From: Glycomyces salinus | GTDB lineage: Bacteria > Actinomycetota > Actinomycetes > Mycobacteriales > Micromonosporaceae | Direction of reading: 5' to 3' | Assembly (NCBI RefSeq): GCF_016428645.1 | Contig: NZ_JAELXW010000042.1 | Coordinates: 1 to 64,000, forward strand | Length of the DNA: 64,000 nucleotides | Program-made: the position numbers and the translations under genes | In this document: positions 9,333 to 18,205 of the stretch, in pieces | Numbering within the stretch: the first letter of the stretch is position 1 | How the letters are laid out: every line of letters starts with the position of its first letter | The notes under the pieces: generated by a model | The model's database searches: none | Told to the model about the DNA's origin: nothing | Seen by the model: only the letters and a program-made list of their open reading frames with translations

Positions 9333-9857
9333 TCAGGCGGCCTCGAGTTCCTTGGTCTCGGGCTCCTCTTCGGGCTCGGGCGCCGATTCCCCGCCGCCCA
9401 CCTCCTGGGACATGCGTTCCCAGAGCATCCCGCCGGAGTGGGCCAGCGCTCCGACCACGCTGGGCACGAACGGCAGGATCCAGTCGGCAATGAACCCGCT
9501 GTGCGGCACGTTGAGCACCAGCATGGCCGATCCGGCGCACAGCAGGCCCTGGAGCGTCCCGCGCCAGGCGGCGCGGGTGCCGTCGCCGATGGCGGCGCGG
9601 CGCTCGGCGGTCGGGTCGTGGAACTCGTTGATCCCGGCGGCGTCGCGGCGGCCGAGGTAGGCGCCGACGACGGCCTGCACCGCGGTGCCGGAGACGACGG
9701 CGGCGATCAGGCTGTTCTTGGTGACGACGTAGACCAGGGCGAACAGCAGTCCGCCTCCGGCGAGCGTCAGGATGCCCCGGATGTAGTCGGTCTTCTCACC
9801 GGGGTACCAGTAGTACTTGGTGACCCCTTCGGACACCTGGCGGACGATCTTCCCCAT
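9333..9857 (-). CDS. Integral membrane protein of unknown function
   Basis: The protein has 174 residues and starts at ATG 9857 (GGGGAGCCACCGCC before it). It has an N-terminal cytoplasmic part (MGKIVRQVSEGVTKYYWYPG), two adjacent hydrophobic segments (about 30-65), a polar linker with an Arg-rich stretch, then two more hydrophobic segments (about 98-140), and an acidic Glu/Pro tail. This gives roughly four membrane spans. I recognise no family motif. It stands alone between map and ispG. The acidic C-terminal tail could be cytoplasmic. No function is proposed. Confidence 0.75.
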   Translation of the reverse strand: MGKIVRQVSEGVTKYYWYPGEKTDYIRGILTLAGGGLLFALVYVVTKNSLIAAVVSGTAVQAVVGAYLGRRDAAGINEFHDPTAERRAAIGDGTRAAWRGTLQGLLCAGSAMLVLNVPHSGFIADWILPFVPSVVGALAHSGGMLWERMSQEVGGGESAPEPEEEPETKELEAA

Positions 9858-9970
9858 GGCGGTGGCTCCCCTTTCGCGGGTGGCGGCGACAAAGGTCTAC
9901 GCCCTGGCGGCGCGGAATTCATTATCGGCCGCCGCGGGCCGCGGGCACGCCGAATCCAACGAGTCACTTT

Positions 9971-10052
9971 TGTGCAATTAAGCACATAATGAGTCTAATG
10001 TCGGATTCTCAGTGGCGCTGAAACCGCGGGACCTGCGGCCGCAGTTTCAGCG
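9971..10052. repeat. Inverted repeats between the membrane-protein gene and ispG
   Basis: TGTGC-AATTAA-GCACA (9971-9986) sits in an AT-rich patch upstream of the 9857 start and may be an operator or promoter element. CGCTGAAAC (10016-10024) and GTTTCAGCG (10044-10052) form a perfect 9-bp stem; the interval also contains the palindrome CTGCGGCCGCAG (10033-10044). The second structure follows the ispG stop (10106, leftward) and may end that operon, although no T-run follows. Confidence 0.45.
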
Positions 10053-10105
10053 TAATGACAACCGGTAGCGGCGTAAGTCGCACATCCGACAGTCCGAGCG
10101 GCCGA

Positions 10106-11284
10106 TCAGCGGACCTCGACGACCGGCCCGGCCAGCTCCTTGAGCTCCTCGGGCAGATCGGCGCCCATCTCCTCGGCCAGGCGCACGGCCTCCTCGATCA
10201 GGGTCTCGACGATCTGCGACTCCGGCACGGTCCGGATGACCTCGCCCTTGACGAAGATCTGGCCCTTGCCGTTGCCGCTGGCCACCCCCAGGTCGGCCTC
10301 GCGGGCCTCGCCGGGCCCGTTGACCACGCAGCCCATGACCGCCACCCGCAGCGGCACCGGCAGGCCCTCGAGCCCGGCGGTGACCTCCTCCGCCAGCTTG
10401 TAGACGTCGACCTGGGCCCGCCCGCACGAGGGGCAGGAGACGATCTCCAGCCCGCGCTCCTTGAGCCCCAGGGACTCCAGGATCTGGTTGCCGACCTTGA
10501 CCTCCTCGACCGGCGGGGCCGACAGCGAGACGCGGATGGTGTCGCCGATCCCCTCGGCCAGGAGCGCCCCGAAGGCCGCCGCGGACTTGATCGTGCCCTG
10601 GAAAGTTGGGCCGGCTTCGGTCACGCCCAAGTGCAGCGGGTAGTCGCACTGCTCGGACAGCTGCCGGTACGCCTTGATCATCACCACCGGGTCGTGGTGC
10701 TTGACCGAGATCTTGATGTCGCGGAAGCCGTGCTCCTCGAACAGCGAGGCCTCCCACAGCGCGGATTCGACCAGGGCCTCGGGCGTGGCCTTGCCGTACT
10801 TGGCCAACAACCGCTTGTCCAGGCTCCCGGCGTTGACGCCGATGCGGATCGGGGTGCCGGCGGCCTTCGCGGCCCTGGCGATCTCACCGACCTTGTCGTC
10901 GAACTTCTTGATGTTGCCGGGGTTGACCCGGACCGCCGCGCACCCGGCGTCGATGGCCGCGAAGACGTACTTCGGGTTGAAGTGGATGTCGGCGATGACC
11001 GGGATCTGCGACTTCTTGGCGATGACCGGCAGCGCGTCGGCGTCGTCCTGGGTCGGACAGGCCACGCGCACGATCTGGCAGCCCGAGGCGGTCAGCTCGG
11101 CGATCTGCTGGAGGGTCGGTCCGATGTCGGAGGTGCGGGTGGTGGTCATCGACTGCACGCTCACGGGCGCGCCGCCGCCCACGAGCACCCCGCCGACGTT
11201 CAGCTGCCGCGTCTTGCGGCGTTCGGCGAGCGGTTCGGCTTCTTCGGGGCGTTTCGTGGGAATACCGAGGTTCACAGCGGTCAT
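10106..11284 (-). CDS. ispG: 4-hydroxy-3-methylbut-2-en-1-yl diphosphate synthase (flavodoxin)
   Basis: IspG (GcpE) converts methylerythritol cyclodiphosphate to HMBPP in the MEP isoprenoid pathway, using a [4Fe-4S] cluster. The 392-residue protein has the TIM-barrel N-terminus ([18 protein letters not shown]), the conserved VNPGNI segment, and the C-terminal cluster ligands in CPSCGR (two Cys) and [11 protein letters not shown] (third Cys), followed by the conserved Glu-containing region. It is the last gene of a dxr-rseP-ispG unit, matching the mycobacterial order. The start is ATG 11284. Confidence 0.96.
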   Translation of the reverse strand: MTAVNLGIPTKRPEEAEPLAERRKTRQLNVGGVLVGGGAPVSVQSMTTTRTSDIGPTLQQIAELTASGCQIVRVACPTQDDADALPVIAKKSQIPVIADIHFNPKYVFAAIDAGCAAVRVNPGNIKKFDDKVGEIARAAKAAGTPIRIGVNAGSLDKRLLAKYGKATPEALVESALWEASLFEEHGFRDIKISVKHHDPVVMIKAYRQLSEQCDYPLHLGVTEAGPTFQGTIKSAAAFGALLAEGIGDTIRVSLSAPPVEEVKVGNQILESLGLKERGLEIVSCPSCGRAQVDVYKLAEEVTAGLEGLPVPLRVAVMGCVVNGPGEAREADLGVASGNGKGQIFVKGEVIRTVPESQIVETLIEEAVRLAEEMGADLPEELKELAGPVVEVR

Positions 11285-11314
11285 AGGTGCCAGTCTCCCC
11301 CCAGACGGCGCGGA

Positions 11315-12574
11315 CTAGTTGAAGATTGTGATGGGATTGACGATGTCCGCGGTGATCGTCAGCAGCATGAAGCCGCCCAGCACGATGATCACAGCGTAAG
11401 TCAGCGGCATCAGCTTCAAGTAGTCCACTCGGCCCGGGTCGGGCTTGCCACGCCGGGCCGCCAGCCACGAGCGCACCCGCTCGAACCAGGCGATGGCGAT
11501 GTGCCCGCCGTCCATCGGCAGCAGCGGCAGCAGGTTGAACACGCCGATGAAGTAGTTCAGGACCACCAGGAGCATGAAGAACATCGCCCACTGGTCGTAC
11601 TGGACCATCTCGCCGCCCAGCCGGGAGGCGCCCACGACGCTCACGGGGGTGTCCTCGGCGCGCTCGGCGCCGAAGATCGAGTCCCACAGCGGCGGGATCT
11701 TCGACGGCAGCTGGCCGAGGGCGATGAAGGTCTCACGGAACATGTCACCGGTGTAGGAGGCGGTCTCGTCGATGCCCCCGATCGGCCCGGCCACCAGGAC
11801 CGGGTCGATGCTCGGGTCCAGGTAGGGGGTGACGCCGATGCGGGCGACGGTCTCGGTGGTGCCGTCGGCCAGCTCCACCTCGGCGGCGTAGGGGGTGATC
11901 TGGAGGTCCACGCTCTCGCCGTCGCGGTCGACGGTGACGTCGACCGCTTCGCCCGGCTCCAGGTCGGAGACCACGGCGATCAGGGAGTCCCAGTCGGTGA
12001 CCTCCTGGCCGGCCACGCCGGTGATCTGGTCGCCGTCGCGCATGCCGGCGGCGATGGCCGGGGCGGGCTCATCGCTCGCCGAGCAGGTGAAGTCGGCGTC
12101 GGCGTCCTCGGGCGGAACGCACTCGGAGACGTCGACCGCGGCGGTGTTCTGCGAGTGCTCGTACGACTCGGCCCAGGCCGGGTTGGTGACGCCCACGAAG
12201 GAGACCAGGACCCACAGCACGGCGAAGCCGAGGATGAAGTGGGTGACCGAGCCGGCCGCCAGCACGACCGTGCGCTGCCACAGGGGCTTGCGCCAGAAGA
12301 CGCGCTTTTTGTCGCGCTCGTCGAGTTCCTCCTCTTCCTCCTCCAGGGGGGTCATGCCGACGATCTTGACGAAGCCGCCGAGCGGAATGCCTTTGAGGCC
12401 GTATTCGGTCTCGCCCTTGCGGAACGACCACAGGGTCGGCCCGAAGCCCACGAAATACCTGGTCACCTTCATCTTGAAGGCCTTGGCGGTGAGCATATGC
12501 CCGAATTCGTGCAGGCTCACGGAGATCAGGATCGCGAGCGCGAACAGGATGATCCCGGTGGTGTATGCCAGCAA
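11315..12574 (-). CDS. Site-2 intramembrane metalloprotease (RseP/Rip1 family)
   Basis: This 419-residue membrane protease cuts transmembrane anti-sigma factors and related substrates. The zinc motif HEFGH is in the first membrane helix (residues 22-26). GFGPTLWSF and the PLGGFVKIVGM segment are family hallmarks. A PDZ domain lies at about 165-250, and the third metal ligand is in the LLPLLPMDGGH segment near residue 355. An insert in the periplasmic region (about 140-165) has two Cys and many acidic residues. The start is TTG 12574, behind the excellent Shine-Dalgarno AGAAGGAG. It sits between dxr and ispG, as Rip1 does in mycobacteria. Confidence 0.94.
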   Translation of the reverse strand: MLAYTTGIILFALAILISVSLHEFGHMLTAKAFKMKVTRYFVGFGPTLWSFRKGETEYGLKGIPLGGFVKIVGMTPLEEEEEELDERDKKRVFWRKPLWQRTVVLAAGSVTHFILGFAVLWVLVSFVGVTNPAWAESYEHSQNTAAVDVSECVPPEDADADFTCSASDEPAPAIAAGMRDGDQITGVAGQEVTDWDSLIAVVSDLEPGEAVDVTVDRDGESVDLQITPYAAEVELADGTTETVARIGVTPYLDPSIDPVLVAGPIGGIDETASYTGDMFRETFIALGQLPSKIPPLWDSIFGAERAEDTPVSVVGASRLGGEMVQYDQWAMFFMLLVVLNYFIGVFNLLPLLPMDGGHIAIAWFERVRSWLAARRGKPDPGRVDYLKLMPLTYAVIIVLGGFMLLTITADIVNPITIFN

Positions 12575-12587
12575 GGCGTGACTCCTT

Positions 12588-13793
12588 CTATCGCTTAGTC
12601 GCGTCCAACACTAGCTGGCGGGCGCGAGCCCTCGCCCAGTTCTCGGCCTCCAGTACGTCTGCGACGCTTCCGGGTCGCCCGAACTCGGGGGCGGCCTCCA
12701 GGACGGCCGAGACGGTGTCGACGATACCGAGGAACGGCAGGGTGCCAGCGCGGAAGGCCGTGACCGCCTCTTCGTTGGCGGCGTTGTAGATCGCGGGGTT
12801 GACACCGCCGGCGCGGCCGGCCTCCTTGGCGAGTTCGACCGCCGGGAACGCCTCGCGGTCGAGCGGCTCGAAGTGCCAGTCGTGGGTCCGGGTCCAGTCG
12901 ACCGGCCTGGCGGCCGCGGGGACGCGGTCGGGCCAGGCCAGCGCGTGGGCGATCGGCAGGCGCATGTCGGGCGGGGACGCCTGGGCGATGGTGGAGCCGT
13001 CGGTGAACTCGACCATGGAGTGGATCATCGACTGGGGGTGGACGGCGACCTCGATGCGGTCGTAGTCGACGTCGAACAGCTCGTGGGCCTCGATGACCTC
13101 CAGGGACTTGTTGACCATGGTCGCGGAGTTGATGGTGACCACCGGTCCCATGTCCCAGGTGGGGTGGGCCAGGGCGTCCTCGAGGGTGACGTCGGCGAGC
13201 TGGTCGCGGGTCCGGCCGCGGAAGGGACCGCCGGAGGCGGTCAGCACGAGCTTCGCGACCCGCTCGGCGGTGCCCGAGCGCAGGCACTGGGCCAGCGCGG
13301 AGTGCTCGGAGTCGACCGGGACGATCTGGCCGGGCCCGGCGATCTCGCGGACCAGGGGGCCGCCCGCGACCAGGGACTCCTTGTTGGCCAGCGCGAGGGT
13401 CCGCCCTGCCTTGAGGGCGGCGAGGGTCGGCTCCAGGCCGATCGAGCCGTCCATGGCGTTGAGGACCGTGTCGGCCGGCCAGGCGGCGAGCTCGGTCATG
13501 GCGCCCCGTCCGGCCAGGATCTTGGGGATGCGGGCGTCGCCGGAGGTCCAGCCCCGCTTGGTGGCCGCGGCGAACAGGCGCAGCTGCACGTCTTCGACGG
13601 CGGTGGCGTCGGCCACGGCGACCGCCTCGGCCTCCAGTTCGATCGCCTGCTCGGCCAGGAGCGCGGGCCGGGTGCCGCCGGCGCCGACCGCGACCACGCG
13701 GAAGCGGTCGGGGTTGGCGCGGACTATGTCGATGACCTGGGTGCCGATCGAGCCGGTCGAGCCCAGCAGCACGATCTCGCGGAGTTTCGTCAC
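12588..13793 (-). CDS. dxr: 1-deoxy-D-xylulose-5-phosphate reductoisomerase
   Basis: Dxr makes 2-C-methyl-D-erythritol 4-phosphate, the committed step of the MEP pathway, with NADPH. The 401-residue protein has the Rossmann motif [10 protein letters not shown] near the start, [13 protein letters not shown], the catalytic [11 protein letters not shown] region (Asp and Glu metal ligands), and [12 protein letters not shown] with the flexible-loop residues. The start is GTG 13793. It is first of three leftward genes with rseP (13 bp gap) and ispG, so the unit couples two isoprenoid steps to a membrane protease. Confidence 0.96.
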   Translation of the reverse strand: MTKLREIVLLGSTGSIGTQVIDIVRANPDRFRVVAVGAGGTRPALLAEQAIELEAEAVAVADATAVEDVQLRLFAAATKRGWTSGDARIPKILAGRGAMTELAAWPADTVLNAMDGSIGLEPTLAALKAGRTLALANKESLVAGGPLVREIAGPGQIVPVDSEHSALAQCLRSGTAERVAKLVLTASGGPFRGRTRDQLADVTLEDALAHPTWDMGPVVTINSATMVNKSLEVIEAHELFDVDYDRIEVAVHPQSMIHSMVEFTDGSTIAQASPPDMRLPIAHALAWPDRVPAAARPVDWTRTHDWHFEPLDREAFPAVELAKEAGRAGGVNPAIYNAANEEAVTAFRAGTLPFLGIVDTVSAVLEAAPEFGRPGSVADVLEAENWARARARQLVLDATKR

Positions 13794-13818
13794 TCCGACA
13801 TTATGGGCCCCGCCGGCC

Positions 13819-14664
13819 TCAGCGGAACACCACCGTCTTGGAACCGTTGAGCAGGATGCGCTGGTCCAGGTGGGCGGCCAGGCCGCGGGCCAGGCACGTG
13901 GACTCGAGGTCGCGGCCGGCGGCGACCAGGTCGGCCGGGCTCATCGAGTGGTCGACGCGGGCGACCTCCTGGTCGATGATGGGGCCCTCGTCCAGGTCGG
14001 AGGTCACGTAGTGGCAGGTGGCGCCGATGAGCTTGACGCCGCGCTCATGGGCCTGGTGGTAGGGCTTGGCGCCCTTGAAGCTGGGCAGGAAGGAGTGGTG
14101 GATGTTGAGGATGCGGCCCGGCAGTTTGTCGCAGAACTCGGGCGAGAGGATCTGCATGTAGCGGGCCAGGACCACCACGTCGATGCGCTCGGTCTCGATC
14201 AGGTCGAGGACGCGCTGCTCCTGGGCGGACCTGCCGTCGGGGCCGACCGGCAGGTGGTGGAAGGGCACGCCTGAGGACGCGGCGAGGTCGGACCAGTCGG
14301 GGTGGTTGGAGGCGACCGCGGCGGCCTCGCCGTGGAGGGCGCCGATGCGGAAGCGGTAGAGCAGGTCGTTGAGGCAGTGGCCCTGTTTGGAGGCCATGAT
14401 GAGCACCCGGGGCTTGACGGCGCGGTCGTGGAGCTGCCAGTCCATGTCGAATCCGCGGGCGATCTCGTCGAACCCGACCGCCAGCTCGTTCCGGGTGGCC
14501 TCGGCCCTGAACTCCACGCGCATGAAGAACCGGCCCGATCCGTGCTCGGAGAACTGCTGGGAGTCCTCGATGTTGGCGTCGCGGCGGGTGAGGAACCCCG
14601 AGACGGCGTAGACGATGCCGAGGCGGTCGGGGCACGAGAGCGTGAGCACGAACTGGCTGGTCAT
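13819..14664 (-). CDS. purU: Formyltetrahydrofolate deformylase
   Basis: PurU hydrolyses 10-formyl-THF to THF plus formate, balancing the one-carbon pool and feeding formate to purine synthesis. The order is an N-terminal ACT domain ([18 protein letters not shown]) and a C-terminal formyltransferase-like domain with the catalytic set Asn-His-Asp: [18 protein letters not shown] (Asn, His) and [14 protein letters not shown] (Asp). The length is about 281 residues, normal for the family. I use ATG 14664 (MTSQFVLTL). An in-frame ATG four codons upstream at 14676 is possible but fits the family N-terminus less well. Confidence 0.95.
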   Translation of the reverse strand: MTSQFVLTLSCPDRLGIVYAVSGFLTRRDANIEDSQQFSEHGSGRFFMRVEFRAEATRNELAVGFDEIARGFDMDWQLHDRAVKPRVLIMASKQGHCLNDLLYRFRIGALHGEAAAVASNHPDWSDLAASSGVPFHHLPVGPDGRSAQEQRVLDLIETERIDVVVLARYMQILSPEFCDKLPGRILNIHHSFLPSFKGAKPYHQAHERGVKLIGATCHYVTSDLDEGPIIDQEVARVDHSMSPADLVAAGRDLESTCLARGLAAHLDQRILLNGSKTVVFR

Positions 14665-14757
14665 TCCGCCAATCATACGAGGTGGTGCGGGCCGTGGCGA
14701 GCCGAGGAGCGCGGCGGGGGCGGGGCCGGCCGGCCCCGCCCCCGCAGACGGCGTTCG

Positions 14758-16062
14758 CTAGCCGATGGCCGACTCGGCCTCGGTCATGAAGGCCTCGGTC
14801 GTCTCCTCGGGGCTGGCGTCCCCGAACAGGAGCGGCTCGTAGACCCGCAGCGCGACGTCGGCGATCTGGCCGGCGCCGATCGGAGGCACGGGCGGGCCCT
14901 CGACCAGGTCCGGGGTCAGGTCGGCGATGAACTGCGCGCCCTTCTGGTCGGACTCGGGCAGGTCCGGCAGGATTCGCTCACGCTGCTCCAGGTTGGCCGG
15001 CAGGCCGCGGTCGGTCAGCATCAGGTCGATGGACTCGTCGCTGTTGAGCAGGAAGTCGATGAGCAGCCCGGCGTTCTCCGGGTCGGCCTCGGCCGAGGCG
15101 GCCCAGAACATGGCCGGCTTGAGGTACAGGCCGGGCTGGGAGCCCTCGGTCTCGCCGGGGACGCGCAGGATCTGCAGCTCCGAGCCGAGCGTCGCCTCGA
15201 GCCCTCCGATCTGGTTGGTCCAGTAGAACTCGGTGGCGCCGTTGCCGGTCGCCAGCGGGGCCGCGTCCTGTCCGGCCGCGTAGGCCTCGACGATCTCGGT
15301 GGCCGTCGGGATCGCCTGGGCCTCGAGCAGGTCGGTGACCATGGTCCACCAGGCGGTCATGGTCTCGGCGCTGAAGCCGAGCTGGCCCTCGGGGGTGTAG
15401 AGGCTCTCTCCCCGCTGGCGGGCGAAGACGTTGAACAGGGCCTCGTTGTTGAACGAGATGGCCGAGTTCCCCACCTTGCCGGTGGCCGCGGCGATGTCGG
15501 TGATGAACGCCGCGAAGTCGTCCCAGGTCCACGTGGTGTCGTCGGGCATGTCCATGCCCGCCTCTTCGACGATGGCCGGGTTGACCAGCAGGCACAGCGA
15601 GTTCACGCCGGTGCCGATGCCGTAGGTCGTGCCGTCGAGCTGTCCGCCTCCCAGGACCGCCTCGTCCAGGTTCGCGAAGTCGATGCCGACGTCGTCGAGG
15701 GCCAGGAGCGTGCTGCGGTCGGCGTACTCGCGCAGGTAGCGCTCCTCGTGCTGCATCACGTCGGGTGCGTTGCCGCCCGACACCGAGACGTTGAGGGCGT
15801 CCCAGTAGCCGGACCAGTCCGCGATGGACTCCGAGACCGTGATGCCGTCGTTGGCGGACTGGAAGGCCTCGATGATTTCGCGGGTGTAGGTGTGGCGCTC
15901 GTCGCCGCCCCACCACATGAAGGTCATCTCCCCGGAATCGCCCGAGTCATCGTCGTTGCCGCAGGCGGCCAGCAGCGGGGCGCCGGCGACGCCGGCGGCT
16001 CCGAGCAGACCGGCCTTGGCGAGCGTTCGCCGGCTCAGGCCCGAGGGGTTGTATGACTGCAT
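14758..16062 (-). CDS. Extracellular sugar-binding lipoprotein of an ABC importer (predicted oligogalacturonide/pectin-fragment type)
   Basis: This 434-residue family-1 solute-binding protein has a twin-arginine-like signal SRRTLAKAGLLGAAG and the lipobox LAAC (Cys34), followed by an acidic Asn/Asp/Ser linker. The mature start FMWWGGDERHTYTREII and the later DWSGYWDALNVSVSGGNAPD resemble binding proteins of pectin-derived oligosaccharide importers (TogB/YtcQ/YesO-like), as I recall those families; this is inference. It is the last gene of a leftward unit with two permeases. A LacI-type operator precedes the unit at 18044 and matches the operators of the pectate lyase and uronate operon in this window. 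The start is ATG 16062 after AAAGGACGG. Confidence 0.88.
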   Translation of the reverse strand: MQSYNPSGLSRRTLAKAGLLGAAGVAGAPLLAACGNDDDSGDSGEMTFMWWGGDERHTYTREIIEAFQSANDGITVSESIADWSGYWDALNVSVSGGNAPDVMQHEERYLREYADRSTLLALDDVGIDFANLDEAVLGGGQLDGTTYGIGTGVNSLCLLVNPAIVEEAGMDMPDDTTWTWDDFAAFITDIAAATGKVGNSAISFNNEALFNVFARQRGESLYTPEGQLGFSAETMTAWWTMVTDLLEAQAIPTATEIVEAYAAGQDAAPLATGNGATEFYWTNQIGGLEATLGSELQILRVPGETEGSQPGLYLKPAMFWAASAEADPENAGLLIDFLLNSDESIDLMLTDRGLPANLEQRERILPDLPESDQKGAQFIADLTPDLVEGPPVPPIGAGQIADVALRVYEPLLFGDASPEETTEAFMTEAESAIG

Positions 16063-16098
16063 TTGTATCCGTCCTTTCGGGAGGGATTGCCGGATTTA

Positions 16099-17004
16099 CT
16101 ACTTGATGCCGGTGGTGGCGATGCCTCTGACGAGGTAGCGCTGACCGGCGAGGAAGAACCCGAAGATCGGGCCCAGCGCCACGATTGACATTGCGAACAT
16201 GGCGCCCCAGTTCGACTGGCCTTGGGCGTCGAGGAACAGGCGCAATGCCAGTGGCACGGTTTGCAGGTCGATGTCTCGGATGTAGATCAGCTGGGAGTAG
16301 AAATCGTTCCACGTCCAGATGAACGTGAAGATCGCGGTCGTGGCCAGCGCGGGTGTGCACAGCGGCATGATCACCCGCAGGTAGGTGCCCCAGTAGCTGC
16401 ACCCGTCGATCGAGGCGGCCTCGTCGAGTTCGCGCGGCAGGCCGCGGATGAACTGGACCATCAGGAAGATGAAGAAGGCGTCGGTCGCCAGGAGCTTGGG
16501 GACGATGAGGGGCCAGAAGGTGTTGATCCAGCCGAGGTTGTTGAACAGGATGTACTGCGGGATGATCACGACGTGGATCGGCAGCATGATGCTGGCGAGC
16601 ATGACCGAGAACAGCATCCCGCGCAGGGGGAACTTCAGCCTGGCGAAGGCGTAGGCGGCCATCGAGCAGGACACCAGGTTGCCGACGATCGCCCCGGCCA
16701 CGATGATCATCGAGTTGAAGATGTACTGGTGGAACGGGTGGGGCAGGGCGTTCCAGCCCTCGGTGTAGTTGCTCCACTCGAGACTCCGGGGGATAAGGCT
16801 CGGGTCCGAGAAGATCTGGTCGATGGGCTTGAGCGAGGCCGAGAGCATCCACAGCAGCGGGTAGATCATGACCATCGCGAAGACGATGAGGCCCAGGTGG
16901 ATCAGCAGGCGCTTCAGGCTTCCCAGCTCGCCGCGCCGGCGTTTGCGGGGCACCGGGTGCGGCTCGTGCTCGGCCCGTGCGGGAGTGGTCGTGTCAGTCA
17001 CCAT
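16099..17004 (-). CDS. Carbohydrate ABC transporter permease, MalG type
   Basis: This 301-residue inner-membrane permease has six predicted membrane helices after a basic cytoplasmic N-terminus (PRKRRRGELG). The EAA loop that contacts the ATPase is visible as ELDEAASIDGCSYWGTYLRVIMPL. It belongs to the MalG/binding-protein-dependent class and works with the permease encoded just upstream, whose stop it overlaps by 11 bp. No ATPase gene accompanies the set, so a shared MsmK-like ATPase encoded elsewhere must energise it. ATG 17004 is the start. Confidence 0.92.
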   Translation of the reverse strand: MVTDTTTPARAEHEPHPVPRKRRRGELGSLKRLLIHLGLIVFAMVMIYPLLWMLSASLKPIDQIFSDPSLIPRSLEWSNYTEGWNALPHPFHQYIFNSMIIVAGAIVGNLVSCSMAAYAFARLKFPLRGMLFSVMLASIMLPIHVVIIPQYILFNNLGWINTFWPLIVPKLLATDAFFIFLMVQFIRGLPRELDEAASIDGCSYWGTYLRVIMPLCTPALATTAIFTFIWTWNDFYSQLIYIRDIDLQTVPLALRLFLDAQGQSNWGAMFAMSIVALGPIFGFFLAGQRYLVRGIATTGIK

Positions 17005-17992
17005 AGAACACCCAGAATTTCGACATCAGGAAGTTGAGGGCGGTGAACAGCCCGATGATCATCAGCAACAGCCAGGCCAGGGCCGAGGCGTAGCCCATGT
17101 CGAAGGCCGTGAAGCCGCGGTCGTAGAGGTAGAGCGTGAAGAACAGCGTCGAGTCCGATGGCCCGCCCTTGCCTCCGGAGACGATGAACGCCTGGGTGAA
17201 CGCCTGGAAGGCGTTGATGATCTGGAGGACCAGGTTGAAGAAGATGATGGGCGTCAGCAGCGGGACGGTGATGTTCAGGAACCTGCGCACCGGTCCGGCT
17301 CCGTCGACGCGGGCCGCTTCGTAGTACATGGCCGGGATCTGCCGCAGGCCGGCCAGGAAGATGACCATCGGCGAGCCGAAGGTCCACACGTTCAGGATGA
17401 TCAGGGTGTCCAGGGCGTAGTCGGGGTGGGAGACCCATCCCTGGCCCTGGATCCCGACCATGGCCAGCAGCTGGTTGACCAGGCCGTCGGTGCCGAAGAC
17501 CTGCCGCCACATGATGGCGATCGCGACCGAGCCGCCCAGCAGGGACGGCAGGTAGAAGATCGATCGGTAGATGGGCAGACCGCGGACGCCTCGGTCGAGG
17601 ACCATCGCCAGGGCGAGCGCCATGGCCAGCTGCAGGGGCACTGAGACGAAGACGTACCGGAAGGTGACGCCGATGGAGGCCGCCAGCCGGGGGTCGTCGA
17701 ACATCCGCTGGTAGTTCTCCAGGCCGATCCAGTTGGCGTCGCCGATGAGGCTGTAGTCGGTGAACGACAGGTACAGCGAGGCGGCCATCGGCCCGATGGT
17801 GATCGCCACCAGTCCGAGGAGGAACGGCGCCAGGAAGCTCAGGGCCGCCCAGCGTTCGCGGCTTCGGGCGGATCTGCCGAAGCCCTTCCGCATGGTCGCG
17901 GGGGGCGGGGAGGCTTGGTTCGCCTCCGTCCGCGTCTGCGCGCCGGAGCCGCGCTGATCGGTCGGCGCAACAGCGACTTCGTTGTCGGTCAT
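16994..17992 (-). CDS. Carbohydrate ABC transporter permease, MalF type
   Basis: This 332-residue permease has a disordered cytoplasmic N-terminus (about 60 residues, Gln/Pro/Arg-rich) and then six membrane helices (first: AALSFLAPFLLGLVAITIG). The EAA loop reads YYEAARVDGAGPVRRFLNIT. It forms the heteromeric channel with the MalG-type permease. I chose ATG 17992 (MTDNEVAVAP); the frame remains open further upstream, but an earlier start would include the predicted operator at 18044 in coding sequence. It is first in the importer unit. Confidence 0.92.
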   Translation of the reverse strand: MTDNEVAVAPTDQRGSGAQTRTEANQASPPPATMRKGFGRSARSRERWAALSFLAPFLLGLVAITIGPMAASLYLSFTDYSLIGDANWIGLENYQRMFDDPRLAASIGVTFRYVFVSVPLQLAMALALAMVLDRGVRGLPIYRSIFYLPSLLGGSVAIAIMWRQVFGTDGLVNQLLAMVGIQGQGWVSHPDYALDTLIILNVWTFGSPMVIFLAGLRQIPAMYYEAARVDGAGPVRRFLNITVPLLTPIIFFNLVLQIINAFQAFTQAFIVSGGKGGPSDSTLFFTLYLYDRGFTAFDMGYASALAWLLLMIIGLFTALNFLMSKFWVFYGD

Positions 17993-18042
17993 TGAGTATT
18001 GAGGCCTTTCGGAGGGGGTTCGCTCCAGATCAACCAAGGCTA

Positions 18043-18056
18043 TGCAACCGCTTGCC
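18043..18056. promoter_or_regulatory. LacI-type operator before the sugar importer
   Basis: TGCAACCGCTTGCC contains a perfect copy of the 12-mer GCAANCGCTTGC found also at 55751 and 56086, with near copies at 48152 and 48176. It lies about 50 bp upstream of the MalF-type permease start. A central CG with flanking GCAA/TTGC arms is the usual form of LacI-family operators. Confidence 0.65.
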
Positions 18057-18163
18057 CAGATGTCAATGGCGCGACTTAAATTCCTGAATATCTTTGGCAC
18101 CCCTGAACTCATTAACATCATTCTGACTCACTGATCGACTACCGTCATATCAGAAACAAGAAA

Positions 18164-18189
18164 GGCCCGCCCCGACGACGGGGCGGGCC
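18164..18189 (-). terminator. Intrinsic terminator of the MMPL gene
   Basis: GGCCCGCCCCG (18164-18174) pairs perfectly with CGGGGCGGGCC (18179-18189) across the loop ACGA. In the leftward direction the stem is followed by TTTCTTGTTTC, a T-rich tail, so it fits a Rho-independent terminator 17 bp after the MMPL stop. Confidence 0.85.
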
Positions 18190-18205
18190 AGGTGTTCCGA
18201 CCAGG

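Noticed and set aside
10055-12598. An 847-codon open frame on the plus strand opposite ispG and rseP
   Set aside because: It is antisense to two well-identified genes and has the Gly/Asp/Val/His-rich composition produced by reading GC3-biased genes backward. No start signal or motif.
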